A stretch of DNA of 41,484 nt from Hyphococcus sp. (GCA_013002535.1 JABDJK010000104.1:1-41484); one strand, 5' to 3'; shown: positions 1-9,554, numbered from the stretch's first letter. Numbers and translations are program-made. The notes: generated from the letters alone by a model not told the origin.

Positions 1-1
1 C

Positions 2-823
2 GATATCATGGCTGGCGCGTACCGGCGCTATGACCGCCATCGTCAACAAATCGCGATTTCGGAAACGCTGGATCAGGCAAGCCGTGTCTTTCAAGCGATT
101 TTGCAGGTCATTTTACTCGAATGTGGAAACCTGCTTAACGAAATTACCGACGCCGCCGAGTTCGAGACCGAGGCGGGAAAGCGCCTAGCCCGCGCAGCAC
201 TCGCAAACTACATCGCGGCCGCCGTAATATTTCCCTATCAAAAATTTCATCAGTCTGCAGAAGAGCTGCAATATGACCTTGAAGCGTTGAGCAGGCGCTT
301 TGGCGCAAGCTTCGAACAAGTCGCGCATCGCTTAACGACAATGCAACGCCCCGGGCTTGAGGGCGTTCCATTTTTCTTTTTGCGAATCGACGCCGCGGGA
401 AATGTATCAAAACGGTTTTCGGCCGGCGTTTTTCCATTCGCCCGATTTGGCGGATCATGCCCGCTATGGAATGTTCACGAAACCTTTCGCAGCCCAAGAA
501 AAATACAAACGCAGATTATCCAGCTGCCTGACGGCGATACATATTTCTCGCTAGCGCGCACGGTTCATGGCGGCGGCGCAGGGTATGGCGCACCAAAAGC
601 GGAGCGCGCTGTGGCGCTAGGGTGCGAATTGAAACATGCAAACCGTCTCATTTATTCCAAATCAGTAGACCTCGAAAACATAAAGCCTACGCCGATTGGC
701 GTAACTTGCCGTCTCTGCCCGCGCCCGGGCTGCGCATCCCGGGCGCATCCGCCGCTGGAGCGTCGCTTGATCATTGACGAATATCGCCAGCTTGCGACGC
801 CATTCAGTTTTGCCTTTGATTGA
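2..823 (+). CDS. ScfR/RamB-type transcriptional regulator, 5' truncated
   Basis: The reading frame is open to the left edge, so only the C-terminal part of the protein (about 273 residues) is visible. The end has the hallmark of the short-chain fatty acyl regulator C-terminal domain (ScfRs/DUF2083): a TCRLCPRPGCASRAHPPLER stretch followed by IDEYRQLATPFSF. The visible N-terminal part (ANYIAAAVIFPY, helical) is what usually links the IrrE-like peptidase region to that domain. In this family an N-terminal XRE helix-turn-helix senses acyl-CoA state and controls glyoxylate or methylcitrate genes. That DNA-binding domain lies outside the window, so the regulatory target is unknown. The internal ATG at 8 is not a start. 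Confidence 0.82.
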   Translation, partial: DIMAGAYRRYDRHRQQIAISETLDQASRVFQAILQVILLECGNLLNEITDAAEFETEAGKRLARAALANYIAAAVIFPYQKFHQSAEELQYDLEALSRRFGASFEQVAHRLTTMQRPGLEGVPFFFLRIDAAGNVSKRFSAGVFPFARFGGSCPLWNVHETFRSPRKIQTQIIQLPDGDTYFSLARTVHGGGAGYGAPKAERAVALGCELKHANRLIYSKSVDLENIKPTPIGVTCRLCPRPGCASRAHPPLERRLIIDEYRQLATPFSFAFD

Positions 824-905
824 CGGCGCAATTCTATAATGTGCAAATCAGCCGGGGCGCGCCACTTTGAAGTAAAAATTACGAAAATCTGTCGGAGGGA
901 TAATC

Positions 906-2756
906 ATGACAAAATTCAACTACAATCCATTGATTGCGAGCGTTTCGGCGATTGCGCTTTTGGCGGGATGTGCGCCAACCGAGAATTCAACGACCGCAAA
1001 TACCGAGACGGCGGCAAAACCGGCGGAAACAGAATCCGAGCGATTGAACGCATGGTTTGAAGATAAGTTTGAGGCGCGATTGGCGCGTTCACCGATGTTT
1101 CAAACATTCCTCGGCCGCAAAACGAACTACGACAAATGGGATAACGCCACCGATGAATTTCGGGTGGAGGGCCACGCTTTACAAATGGCGGCGCTTGAAG
1201 AGATGCGCCGCGACTTTGATTATGATGCGCTCGACCCCAATACCCAATTATCCTGGCGGCTTGCCGAATACGACATTGAACAAGACGACAAAGCGTTCCC
1301 GTTTCGCAATCACTGGTATGTATTCAGTCATTTTCGCGGCCCACATTCCGGCATTCCACCGTTCTTGATAAATCAACACCGAATCTCCACCATGGATGAC
1401 GCGGAAGCTTACATTACAAGACTAAACGGCATTTCAGAGTATCTTGGCCAGCATCAGGCGAATGCCGAAGCGCAATACGCGCGCGGCATCTATCCGCCGA
1501 AATGGTCATACGCCAAAATGATTGAAACTTCGAAAAATATTCTTTCCGGCGCTCCGTTTGAGGACAGTGACGAGCCGTCAATTTTACTTGCCGACTTTGA
1601 AAAGAAAATTGCGGACCTGGACATCAGCGATGACGAACGCGCCGACTTACGCGAGCGCGCAGTAACGGCTCTAAAATCCTCGATGCAACCCGCTTACCAG
1701 TCGCTGATTGCTATGTTTGACGACCAAATGGCGTCTGCTTCGAACGATGACGGCGCATGGAAATTGCCGGATGGTGAAGACTATTACGCAATACGCCTGG
1801 AAGCGATGACGACAACGACGATGTCGCCAACAGAAATTCATGATTTGGGATTGAGCGAAGTTGCCCGTATTCACACGGAGATGACAGAAATCAAAAATGC
1901 GGTCGGTTTCGACGGATCTTTACAGGATTTCTTTGAATATATGCGTAATGACCCGGATGGCAAATTTACTTACCCAAACACCGACGAAGGCCGCGCCCAG
2001 TACTTAGCCGATGCTACTGAGTATATCGACGTCATGCGCGGGCGCCTTGATGAATTGTTTTTCACAAAACCGAAGGCGGAATTGATCGTCAAGCGCGTGG
2101 AACCATTCCGCGAGAGAGCGGGCAGCAAAGCATTTTATCAGCGCCCTGCGGCCGATGGGTCTCGCCCCGGCATCTATTATGCGAACCTATATAATATGGC
2201 GGATATGCCGAGCTATCAGATGGAGGCATTGGCGTATCACGAGGGCATTCCTGGCCACCACATGCAAATCGCGATCTCGCAAGAGCTGGAAGACGTGCCA
2301 AGCTTCCGAAAATATGGCGGCGTGACAGCATACTCGGAAGGCTGGGGCCTTTACTCAGAATATATCCCGAAGGAAATGGGTTTTTATGATGATCCGTACT
2401 CCGACTTTGGCCGGCTTGCCATGGAACTTTGGCGCGCTGCGCGGCTTGTAGTTGACACAGGCATTCACGACAAAAAATGGTCCCGTGAACAAGCCATTGA
2501 GTACTTATTGACCAACACGCCCAACCCGGAGGGCGACTGCATTAAAGCGATTGAACGATATGTCGTTATGCCGGGCCAGGCGACCGCTTACAAAATTGGC
2601 ATGAACAAAATCCTGGAATTGCGCGAACGGGCGAAAAACGAGTTAGGCGATAAGTTTGACGTCCGCGCCTACCACGATGTTGTTTTGAAAAATGGCCCGG
2701 TGCCGCTTGCGGTTCTCGAAGAAAATGTCGATGCGTGGATTGTAGAGACGGAATAG
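906..2756 (+). CDS. DUF885 family lipoprotein, putative metal-dependent hydrolase
   Basis: This is a 616-residue exported protein. The N-terminus is a lipoprotein signal with lipobox LLAGC (Cys22), so the mature protein should be anchored in a membrane facing the periplasm. The body matches DUF885 proteins, with the metalloprotease-like motif YHEGIPGHH (His445, Glu446, His451, His452) followed by the typical EGWGLYSE segment. DUF885 proteins are commonly annotated as peptidase-like but the substrate is rarely known, so the activity here is inference. The start is supported by GGAGGG at 894-899, 6 nt before the ATG. The gene lies alone on the + strand behind an 82-bp gap. Its leader peptide resembles that of the sugar dehydrogenase lipoprotein at 13628. 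Confidence 0.87.
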   Translation: MTKFNYNPLIASVSAIALLAGCAPTENSTTANTETAAKPAETESERLNAWFEDKFEARLARSPMFQTFLGRKTNYDKWDNATDEFRVEGHALQMAALEEMRRDFDYDALDPNTQLSWRLAEYDIEQDDKAFPFRNHWYVFSHFRGPHSGIPPFLINQHRISTMDDAEAYITRLNGISEYLGQHQANAEAQYARGIYPPKWSYAKMIETSKNILSGAPFEDSDEPSILLADFEKKIADLDISDDERADLRERAVTALKSSMQPAYQSLIAMFDDQMASASNDDGAWKLPDGEDYYAIRLEAMTTTTMSPTEIHDLGLSEVARIHTEMTEIKNAVGFDGSLQDFFEYMRNDPDGKFTYPNTDEGRAQYLADATEYIDVMRGRLDELFFTKPKAELIVKRVEPFRERAGSKAFYQRPAADGSRPGIYYANLYNMADMPSYQMEALAYHEGIPGHHMQIAISQELEDVPSFRKYGGVTAYSEGWGLYSEYIPKEMGFYDDPYSDFGRLAMELWRAARLVVDTGIHDKKWSREQAIEYLLTNTPNPEGDCIKAIERYVVMPGQATAYKIGMNKILELRERAKNELGDKFDVRAYHDVVLKNGPVPLAVLEENVDAWIVETE

Positions 2757-2823
2757 AGAAGCCCTAACGCGTTGCAAATGCGGAAATCGACGACCGATAC
2801 TGTTGTAAGAACCAGTTTTCTAT

Positions 2824-3600
2824 ATGGAAGATAAATCCAAGCCGTCGATTTCCGTCTATATCCGTACACTGAACGAAGAGCGTATGATCGGCGACGTCGT
2901 CCGCGCCGCACAACAAGTTGCTGACGAGATCGTCGTGATCGATTCAGGATCGACAGACGAGACAGTTGCGATTGCGGCAAGCGCAGGCGCAAGGATTGTC
3001 ACTCATGAATGGGCGGGAAACGGTCGCCAAAAACGCATCGCTGAAGACGCCTGCAAATGCGACTGGCTCCTTGATCTTGACGCTGATGAAATAATCACAC
3101 CAGCATTCGCTGATGAAGTGTCGGCCTTGTTTGCCAGAGGCAAACCGCCGAACGACGCCTACAGAACTATGCTGGCGCTCGCACCGCCGGTCGGCGAACC
3201 CTGGCGGAATTTCGGGTTGCAGACCCGATACAAATTGTATGACCGACGTTGTTTTCGCGCTCCAGATCACGAAGCGTGGGACCAGTTCGAAGTGCCGGCG
3301 GGCGCGAATATTGGCGTCTTGCGTGAACCGATTTTGCATTATGCATTCAAAGATTTTGCGCAATTGATCGGCAAACTAAACCGCAATTCTTCAGTCCGCG
3401 CCGAAAAGCTTAAACCAAAGAGCGCGCCCTATCTGGCAATTCGTATTCTTTTTGGTTGGCCATTTTACTTCATCAAGAAATATTTTTTGCAGCAGTATTT
3501 TCGAGGCGGAATTTACGGCTTTGCGATTGCGTTGATGTCGGCGCAGGGTCGTTGGTTCCGGGATGTCAAATCCTGGGAACGCCTTCAGTCGAAAAAGTAA
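2824..3600 (+). CDS. Family 2 glycosyltransferase, LPS-core WaaE/KdtX type
   Basis: This 258-residue protein has a GT-A fold signature. SVYIRTLNEE occurs near residues 10-19, DEIVVIDSGSTDET at about 34-47 (nucleotide binding), and the DLDADE metal-binding motif at 84-89. This pattern is typical of the Beta4-glucosyltransferase branch that includes WaaE/KdtX, which adds sugars to the lipopolysaccharide inner core at the cytoplasmic face of the inner membrane. The C-terminal half has a hydrophobic/aromatic stretch (IRILFGWPFYFIKKYFLQQYF) that probably associates with the membrane. No other LPS genes are adjacent, so the acceptor is not known. It follows the DUF885 gene by 67 bp, with no clear promoter. 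Confidence 0.85.
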   Translation: MEDKSKPSISVYIRTLNEERMIGDVVRAAQQVADEIVVIDSGSTDETVAIAASAGARIVTHEWAGNGRQKRIAEDACKCDWLLDLDADEIITPAFADEVSALFARGKPPNDAYRTMLALAPPVGEPWRNFGLQTRYKLYDRRCFRAPDHEAWDQFEVPAGANIGVLREPILHYAFKDFAQLIGKLNRNSSVRAEKLKPKSAPYLAIRILFGWPFYFIKKYFLQQYFRGGIYGFAIALMSAQGRWFRDVKSWERLQSKK

Positions 3601-3856
3601 TATTCGCGTCTGGCCCGGTTATGTTGCAATGCAGCGGAATTAGACTGGGTAATTCAGAGCATTAATGCGTGTCAGCGTGCAGCCGTAAATACTATTGCGC
3701 CTTTGCAACGGTTGGCGTTTGAGTATCGAAATTCTGCAGTATTTATTTGTGTGTATCCACGAACGGCTTAGGCTGGTTAACGATTAGAATAGGCGCGTAG
3801 CGCTTAAATCTGCACCGAAAACAGCAGATACTACCAACGCGGAGGAATAAAAAACT
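3601..3856. other. Intergenic region before the TonB-dependent receptor
   Basis: This 256-bp stretch shows no convincing ORF or RNA gene. It must hold the promoter and leader of the receptor gene. The only clear signal is a GGAGG ribosome-binding site at 3841-3845, 11 nt from the ATG, which is a rather long spacing. Confidence 0.5.
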
Positions 3857-6646
3857 ATGCAAAAAATTTTTCTGAAGTCAACCACGGCCGCATGCGCAAT
3901 TGCGCTCGCAACCGCTGGATTCACGACAACTGCTGTTGCACAGGGCGGCAGCGTCGCAGACGGCGAAGTCGATGACGTCATAATCACTGTCGGCACGCGG
4001 CGCGACCAGCGCTCGGCGGCGGATACGCCAGCCCCTGTTGACGTCATTGGCGCCAATGAAATCCTCAATCAGGGCGACAACGACATTCAAAACATTCTTC
4101 GGACATCGGTTCCGTCGTACAATGTGAACACCTATCCGATTGCTGACGCGGCAACGATTATCCGGCCTGCCAACCTTCGCGGATTGGCGCCAGACTCAAC
4201 GTTGGTGCTCGTCAACAATAAACGCCGTCATCGCGCGGCGGTCATTTCCTTCCTTGGCGGCGGTGTTTCCGATGGGGCCCAGGGCGCGGATATTTCGGTC
4301 ATCCCAGCGATTGCTTTGAAGCAGGTCGAAGTCTTGCGTGACGGCGCGTCATCGCAATACGGGTCGGACGCCATCGCCGGCGTTATCAACTTTGTATTGA
4401 AAGACTCGCCAGACGGCGCCTCATTTGAAGCGGAATGGGGCCAAACCTATGAAGGCGACGGCGATCAGTGGAGCGTGTCAGCAAACGTCGGCTTGCCAAT
4501 CCCTGTCGGTGAAGGCGGCTTCCTGAACATCAGTGCTGAATATGGCGAAACAGATGCGACAGACCGTTCGGTTCAACGGACCGATGCGGCTGCATTGATC
4601 GCTGCCGGCAATACGGCAGTGGGCGACATTGCCGTGAACACAGTTTCTGCGGACGCCGTTCAGATCTGGGGCCAGCCTAATCTGAATGACGACTACACGA
4701 TATTCGCCAATATGGCGGTTCCTTTCTCTGAAGCTTTTGAAGTTTATTCATTTGGCAACTACTCTGAGCGGCAGACAGAAGGCGGCTTTTTCTTCCGTAA
4801 CCCAACCAACCGCGGCGGCGTTTATGCAGGTCCGCTTGTTGACCCAATCACGGGCGCCCCTGACCCGACGGGCGTTGCCTCTGTTCTAGTCGGCAACCTC
4901 GCTGGTGTTGACGCCATGGCATGTCCGGCTGGTATTCCGCTGACGGCGGGCGGCGGGCTTCTGCCTGACCCGACTGTTCTCGCTGCAGTCCAGGCTGACG
5001 ACAACTGCTTTTCTTTCGTCGAAACAATCCCCGGCGGCTTCACACCGCGCTTTGGCGGTGACCTGGAAGATAAGTCTATTGTCGCTGGTTTCCGCGGCGC
5101 GCTCGGCGGTCTGACTTACGACTTCAGCTATACTTATGGTCGAAGCGATGTTGATTTCTTCATTAACAATACAGTCAACGCATCGCTTGGCCCGAATACG
5201 CCGCGCGATTTCACGCCGGGCGGCTATAGCCAGATTGATAACAACTTCAACGCGGACTTCTCATACGCAATACCGAATGACATGTTTGCGTCGGACCTTA
5301 TCCTTTCTTTTGGCGGCGAGCACCGCGAAGAGCAGTTTGAAATCCGCGCGGGCGACCCGGCATCATTTGAAATTGGTCCGCTTGCGGCGCCCTCCCCGGC
5401 GTTTCCGGGCGGTCAGGGTTTTTCATCAAGCTCTAATGGCTTTGGTGGTTTCACAACCGCAAGCGCTGGCACAACGTCGCAGAAAAACTACGCGATCTAC
5501 GGCGAAGTTGAGGCTGACATAACCGATCAGTTTACACTTCAGGGCGCAGTTCGTTACGAAGATTTTTACGATTCCTTCGGCGATACGATTAACTGGAAAG
5601 TCGGCGGTCTCTATAACGTGACCGACAATTTGGTTGTTCGTTCGACATATTCGACGGGCTTTCACGCACCAACCGCTGGGCAAGCCAATGTCACCAATAT
5701 CACAACGCAATTCAGCGGAACGATGTTGGTTGACCAAGGCACAATCCCGCTGTCGAGCGCCGCTGGTCAGTTCATTGCGGATCGCCTGGAACTTTCGACA
5801 GGCGTCCGACCGGCGCTCGGTCCGGAAGAATCTAAAAACTTCACAGCTGGCGTCGGCTTTGGGCTCGGTGATATCGATGTGACAATCGATTATTTCCGGA
5901 TCAACGTCGACAACCGTATCTCCATTTCCGACCAGCAGGATTTCCTCGGCGAACTCCTTGAAGTCGCGATGGAAAATTCTGTGATGATCCCATCGGGCTC
6001 CGGCACGAGCCAGGTTCTGAACCTGCTTGACGGCGCCGGCGTGTTGAATGCGGCGGACTTCCAGGGCTCTGAAGACCTGACGTCTTTCGGTTTCTTCACG
6101 AACTCGTTTGATACCCGCACGCAGGGTATCGATATCGTCGCCAGCACTAACTTTGAGGTCTACGAAGGTTCGAATACGACAATGGCGTTGGCGTTCAACT
6201 GGACAGACACCGAAGTTACGGATCGTGGCCTGGATGGCGCAGCGCCGCTTTCCCTAGGCCGCGCACGTCAGTTGGAGGACACGATTCCGCGCACCCGAGG
6301 CAACGTCACCTTCAACCACTATGTTGGCCCATTCCGCGCGCTTGCCCGCTTCAACTACTACGGCAAGTTCTTTGAGTGTCACCTCGATGCGACAAGCTCC
6401 ACTCCGCCACAATTCTGTGATTTGCCGCACGACGGTAAAGCGCAGTTCCCGATCGATCTGGAGCTTGGATACGACGTAATGGATAATGTTGAAATTATCG
6501 CAGGCGCGCAAAACGTCTTCGATTCTTATCCAACAGCGCTTGATCCGTCGATTGGCGCAGGTGTCGCCGGTGCGATTTATCCGCCAATTGCCCCTGCTGG
6601 CTTCAATGGCGGCTTCTACTACTTCAAGCTGAGAGTAGATCTATAA
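3857..6646 (+). CDS. TonB-dependent outer-membrane receptor
   Basis: This 929-residue protein has a cleavable signal peptide (about residues 1-29, ending AVAQ). A TonB-box-like segment VIITVGTRR lies near residues 41-49. A plug domain follows, with the characteristic RGLAPDSTLVLVNNKRR and GASSQYGSDAIAGVINFVLK, then a long beta-barrel of alternating aromatic and polar strands. The barrel closes with GGFYYFKLRVDL. Such receptors import siderophores, vitamins or glycans through the outer membrane using TonB energy. The ligand cannot be read here, and no fur, transporter or glycan-degradation genes are adjacent. The gene is monocistronic and ends at a strong intrinsic terminator. Confidence 0.92.
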   Translation: MQKIFLKSTTAACAIALATAGFTTTAVAQGGSVADGEVDDVIITVGTRRDQRSAADTPAPVDVIGANEILNQGDNDIQNILRTSVPSYNVNTYPIADAATIIRPANLRGLAPDSTLVLVNNKRRHRAAVISFLGGGVSDGAQGADISVIPAIALKQVEVLRDGASSQYGSDAIAGVINFVLKDSPDGASFEAEWGQTYEGDGDQWSVSANVGLPIPVGEGGFLNISAEYGETDATDRSVQRTDAAALIAAGNTAVGDIAVNTVSADAVQIWGQPNLNDDYTIFANMAVPFSEAFEVYSFGNYSERQTEGGFFFRNPTNRGGVYAGPLVDPITGAPDPTGVASVLVGNLAGVDAMACPAGIPLTAGGGLLPDPTVLAAVQADDNCFSFVETIPGGFTPRFGGDLEDKSIVAGFRGALGGLTYDFSYTYGRSDVDFFINNTVNASLGPNTPRDFTPGGYSQIDNNFNADFSYAIPNDMFASDLILSFGGEHREEQFEIRAGDPASFEIGPLAAPSPAFPGGQGFSSSSNGFGGFTTASAGTTSQKNYAIYGEVEADITDQFTLQGAVRYEDFYDSFGDTINWKVGGLYNVTDNLVVRSTYSTGFHAPTAGQANVTNITTQFSGTMLVDQGTIPLSSAAGQFIADRLELSTGVRPALGPEESKNFTAGVGFGLGDIDVTIDYFRINVDNRISISDQQDFLGELLEVAMENSVMIPSGSGTSQVLNLLDGAGVLNAADFQGSEDLTSFGFFTNSFDTRTQGIDIVASTNFEVYEGSNTTMALAFNWTDTEVTDRGLDGAAPLSLGRARQLEDTIPRTRGNVTFNHYVGPFRALARFNYYGKFFECHLDATSSTPPQFCDLPHDGKAQFPIDLELGYDVMDNVEIIAGAQNVFDSYPTALDPSIGAGVAGAIYPPIAPAGFNGGFYYFKLRVDL

Positions 6647-6676
6647 ACGCAAAGAGCCAAACGCTCATAAATTCAG

Positions 6677-6710
6677 AAAGCCCCGCCAGATTGGCGGGGC
6701 TTTTTTTTAA
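6677..6710 (+). terminator. Strong intrinsic terminator of the TonB receptor gene
   Basis: An 11-bp stem (AAAGCCCCGCC, 6677-6687, with GGCGGGGCTTT, 6693-6703) with a 5-nt loop is followed by eight T residues at 6701-6708. It sits 31 bp after the receptor stop. The ppk2 stop codon on the opposite strand lies in its T-tract (6707-6709), so the hairpin may also slow transcription coming from ppk2. Confidence 0.9.
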
Positions 6711-7495
6711 TCAGGGTAATAATCTTTTACCAGATTTAGATCTTCGAGCTTTGGTTCTTCATAGTCGCTATCGGCTATTGACGGTCGCGGCGGCAAATCG
6801 ATCGGCTCAAAAGCGTCCTCGTTGTAATCGTAAGGCACACGGTCGAGAATTGCGCGAATGATGTTTAAACGCGCCTTTTCCTTGTCATTCCCATCGACGA
6901 CTAACCACGGCGCCGTTTCAGTATCAGTAAGCGCGAACATTTTATCGCGATATTTCGTGAACTCGATCCACAGGGTGCGGGCCTTCAAATCAATCGGCGA
7001 CAACTTCCATCGTTTTCGGGGGTCGCAGGCGCGATCTTGAAACCGTTCTTCTTGTTCTTCGGCAGAAACATGTATCCAGAATTTGATCAGGATCATGCCG
7101 CTATCTACGAGCATTTTTTCGAACAACGGCGCTTCCCTCAGGAATGTTTCGTGCTCTTCCTCAGAGCAAAAACCCATCACCGGCTCTATCACCGCCCGAT
7201 TATACCAGGAGCGATCGAACAGAACGATTTCGCCGCCAGCCGGCAAATGCGCAACATAGCGCTCAAAATACCATTGCGTGCGCTCGCGATCCGATGGCTT
7301 AGGCAGCGCGACGACACGCCAAATCCGCGCGCTCATGCGCCGCATAATTGTCTTGATTGCGCCGCCCTTACCGGCTGCATCACGACCTTCGAATATAATC
7401 GCAACCTTTAGCCCTTTGCGCGCTACGCTTTCCTGAAGCTTGGCAAGTTCGAACTCGAGCGATTTCAATTCTTTTTCACAACGTTTTTTTTTCAT
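6707..7495 (-). CDS. ppk2: Polyphosphate kinase 2 (PPK2 family)
   Basis: This 262-residue cytoplasmic enzyme transfers phosphate between polyphosphate and nucleotides. The P-loop GRDAAGKGG lies at residues 37-45 (Lys43). The family segment LPKPSDRERTQWYFERY is at about 65-81, and the Walker B/lid region VLFDRSWYNRAVIEPVMGF is at 91-109 (Asp94). Length and the single domain fit class I PPK2. Class I enzymes typically prefer making NTP from NDP, but direction and nucleotide preference cannot be settled by sequence. Its ATG overlaps the hslO stop in a TAATG junction, so it should be translationally coupled to the Hsp33 gene. The N-terminus is lysine-rich and short. Confidence 0.93.
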   Translation of the reverse strand: MKKKRCEKELKSLEFELAKLQESVARKGLKVAIIFEGRDAAGKGGAIKTIMRRMSARIWRVVALPKPSDRERTQWYFERYVAHLPAGGEIVLFDRSWYNRAVIEPVMGFCSEEEHETFLREAPLFEKMLVDSGMILIKFWIHVSAEEQEERFQDRACDPRKRWKLSPIDLKARTLWIEFTKYRDKMFALTDTETAPWLVVDGNDKEKARLNIIRAILDRVPYDYNEDAFEPIDLPPRPSIADSDYEEPKLEDLNLVKDYYPD

Positions 7496-8421
7496 TACGC
7501 ACTCATTGGTTTACCGTCTGGAGAAAAATCATACTGCGCTCGGCAGAATTCGCACGTGACTGCGATTGCGCCGTCAACAACCATTTCATTCAGTTCGGCT
7601 GAATCATACCTTGAAAGTACAGCGGCGATTTTATCTATGTTGCAATGACAATTGGCTTTGATTTGCTTGCCGTCAAAAACAGTTACCCCATCTTCGTGAA
7701 AAAGCCGGAACAACAAGGTCTCGCTGCTGACCATCGGATCGAGCAACTCGTCATCTTTCGCGGTATTTAAAAACAGTTTCGATCGCTCCCAAAGCTCATT
7801 TACATGCGCGTCCAAAAACTCTTTTTCACCGCGCGCCCTTTCTGCACCGCCGTCGGGGACAATTTGCAGCATCAAGCCTCGTGCGCGCCACTGTTCGTCG
7901 CGGCCAACTTGCGACACACGACCGACAGAGATCTTGAAGACCGTGGGGATCTGTTCTGATTGATCGAAATAGGCGGCGGCCGCGTCGCTCATATTATCGC
8001 CTTCTAATGGCGTGACGCCTTGATAGCGATCCATATCGGCGCCTTGATCTACGGTAACGGCGAAATGCCCATTTTTTAATAACGCCCGGCCGCGCTCATC
8101 CGGCGCGCCTTCTTCAGCCTTTGCCATTGCCCGAATTTCACCGCTTGTATTGTAGTCGCTGACTACCATCGCAACATCGCCGTCGCCTTGCGCTTGCAAG
8201 ATCATTTTGCCGTCAAATTTTAGCGATGAGCCCATCAGCACTACGAGGCATGCGATCTCTCCCGTCAATTCAGATATATTTGGAGCGTAGCCATGGGCTT
8301 GTAAAATTTTATCGATCGACGCCGATAACGTGACAATTCGGCCGCGGATATTCGTATCTGCTAGTTGAAACGGGACAACGGAATCGTCCAAAATCTGGAT
8401 CTCCGGCGCACTGGAACTCAT
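7495..8421 (-). CDS. hslO: Redox-regulated chaperone Hsp33
   Basis: This 308-residue protein has the Hsp33 layout: an N-terminal core domain, a linker, and a C-terminal redox switch with zinc cysteines Cys258, Cys260, Cys290 and Cys293 (C-H-C and C-EF-C). In the family, oxidation of these cysteines releases zinc, unfolds the linker and turns on holdase activity in the cytoplasm. All four ligands are intact, so it should be functional. A GGAG site precedes the ATG by 6 nt. It lies 33 bp after the permease gene and is coupled to ppk2 by a 1-nt overlap. Confidence 0.95.
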   Translation of the reverse strand: MSSSAPEIQILDDSVVPFQLADTNIRGRIVTLSASIDKILQAHGYAPNISELTGEIACLVVLMGSSLKFDGKMILQAQGDGDVAMVVSDYNTSGEIRAMAKAEEGAPDERGRALLKNGHFAVTVDQGADMDRYQGVTPLEGDNMSDAAAAYFDQSEQIPTVFKISVGRVSQVGRDEQWRARGLMLQIVPDGGAERARGEKEFLDAHVNELWERSKLFLNTAKDDELLDPMVSSETLLFRLFHEDGVTVFDGKQIKANCHCNIDKIAAVLSRYDSAELNEMVVDGAIAVTCEFCRAQYDFSPDGKPMSA

Positions 8422-8454
8422 AGTATACTCCGTTGGCGCACGTATCTGCGCCCG

Positions 8455-9315
8455 CTAGTCTTTTAGTTTATAACCGGACTTTAAAAGCGAATAACACGCA
8501 AAACAAAGAGCTACAGAGATTGCGAGCGTTAGCGCGAACCCGACTGTCCGGTCTGCCTCCGTCACACCAGTAAATCCGGACCGAAACCCATCGATCAAAT
8601 AGTAAACGGGATTGAATTGGCTCGCCGACCGAAAAGGCTCTGGCAATCGCTCAACGGAATAAAATGTTCCCGATAAAAAAGTCAGCGGCGTGATCAAAAA
8701 ATTCGTAACTGCAGCAAGTTGATCGAACTTTTCCGCCCAAATGCCGCCAATAACGCCGAGCATCGCAAAAATTAGCGCCGCAATCGTCGCAAAGTAAAGG
8801 AGTATCCAAAAATTCGCGATTTGCATCGGCGCGCCGTTTAGCGCCATGAAAGCAGCGCTTGTAATCGCGGTAATAAATCCCACCAACAAACCGCGCGTCG
8901 CCGCGCCGCCAACGAACGCAATCGTCAATTCAAACGGCGACAGCGGCGGCATCAATACGTCAACAATTGAACCCTGAACTTTTCCGATAATGAGCGACGA
9001 CGACGAGTTGGTGAATGCATTGGTCAACACCGCCATTATGATTAATCCAGGCGCCAAAAATGCGATAAATGGAACGCCCGCTATGTCTGGTCGCGACGCG
9101 CCAAAGGCCTGCGTAAAGACAACCAGGAACAACAGCGTTGAAATGACAGGCGCAATGACTGTCTGGGCAATGACTTTTATGAAGCGCCGAACCTCTTTTG
9201 CGTAAAGCGTCCAAAGACCAAGCCAGTTCACGGCGCCAAAACGCCGGACGCCAAACGACGTGTCGGATGAATCAGTCGCCAATCCGCTAAATCGGGATTC
9301 ATCCATAAAAATCAT
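8455..9315 (-). CDS. ABC-2 type transporter permease
   Basis: This 286-residue membrane protein has about six hydrophobic helices: near 45-70, 82-105, 126-150, 165-190, 198-215 and 255-280. It carries the ABC-2 pattern, including FLAPGLIIMAVLTNAFTNSSSS and the loop FLSGTFYSVERLPEPF before the last helices. It resembles the YadH-type exporters whose partner is a separate ATPase. No ATPase lies beside it, because the upstream neighbour gcrA is divergent and the downstream neighbour is hslO, so the partner must be encoded elsewhere. The start could be 9315 or the ATG at 9306. The cargo is unknown. Confidence 0.85.
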   Translation of the reverse strand: MIFMDESRFSGLATDSSDTSFGVRRFGAVNWLGLWTLYAKEVRRFIKVIAQTVIAPVISTLLFLVVFTQAFGASRPDIAGVPFIAFLAPGLIIMAVLTNAFTNSSSSLIIGKVQGSIVDVLMPPLSPFELTIAFVGGAATRGLLVGFITAITSAAFMALNGAPMQIANFWILLYFATIAALIFAMLGVIGGIWAEKFDQLAAVTNFLITPLTFLSGTFYSVERLPEPFRSASQFNPVYYLIDGFRSGFTGVTEADRTVGFALTLAISVALCFACYSLLKSGYKLKD

Positions 9316-9383
9316 TCTCTTGTTCGCTGGGAAACCAGTTGATCAATTGCGCGATGTGCCCTCCGGGCGCCGATTTCGTCAAG

Positions 9384-9401
9384 TATGGATAATTATCAAC
9401 A
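9384..9401. promoter_or_regulatory. Two back-to-back DnaA-box-like sites upstream of gcrA
   Basis: Positions 9393-9401 read TTATCAACA on the + strand. Positions 9384-9392 read TTATCCATA on the - strand. Each differs from the DnaA consensus TTATCCACA by one base, and the two abut as a divergent pair. A weaker half site (ACATCCACA, 9491-9499) lies closer to the gene. DnaA is known to activate gcrA in Caulobacter, so a real function is plausible, but binding is inferred only. Confidence 0.45.
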
Positions 9402-9506
9402 TATAGTGGGCAAAAATATCTTCTGGCGCCATGTTGTGTTTTTCGATCCGCCGGTTACTATATTTTGGTAATTCCGGACGCGATACGAAAACATCCACAA
9501 GATATT

Positions 9507-9511
9507 GATTC
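9507..9511. promoter_or_regulatory. GANTC (CcrM methylation) site in the gcrA leader
   Basis: The sequence GATTC lies 44 nt before the GcrA start codon. GANTC is the CcrM target in alphaproteobacteria, and GcrA preferentially acts at methylated GANTC promoters. The site is therefore positioned for methylation-dependent control or autoregulation. A single GANTC can occur by chance. Confidence 0.4.
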
Positions 9512-9554
9512 TGTATCGCTAGCAAATCCCGGGAAACCGAGGGAGGAAATGCTG

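Noticed and set aside
144-497. Long antisense frames opposite clear genes (for example 144-497, 2944-3363, 20983-21516, 22462-22743)
   Set aside because: They are low-complexity Arg/Ser-rich translations opposite well-supported genes, with no ribosome sites or family motifs.
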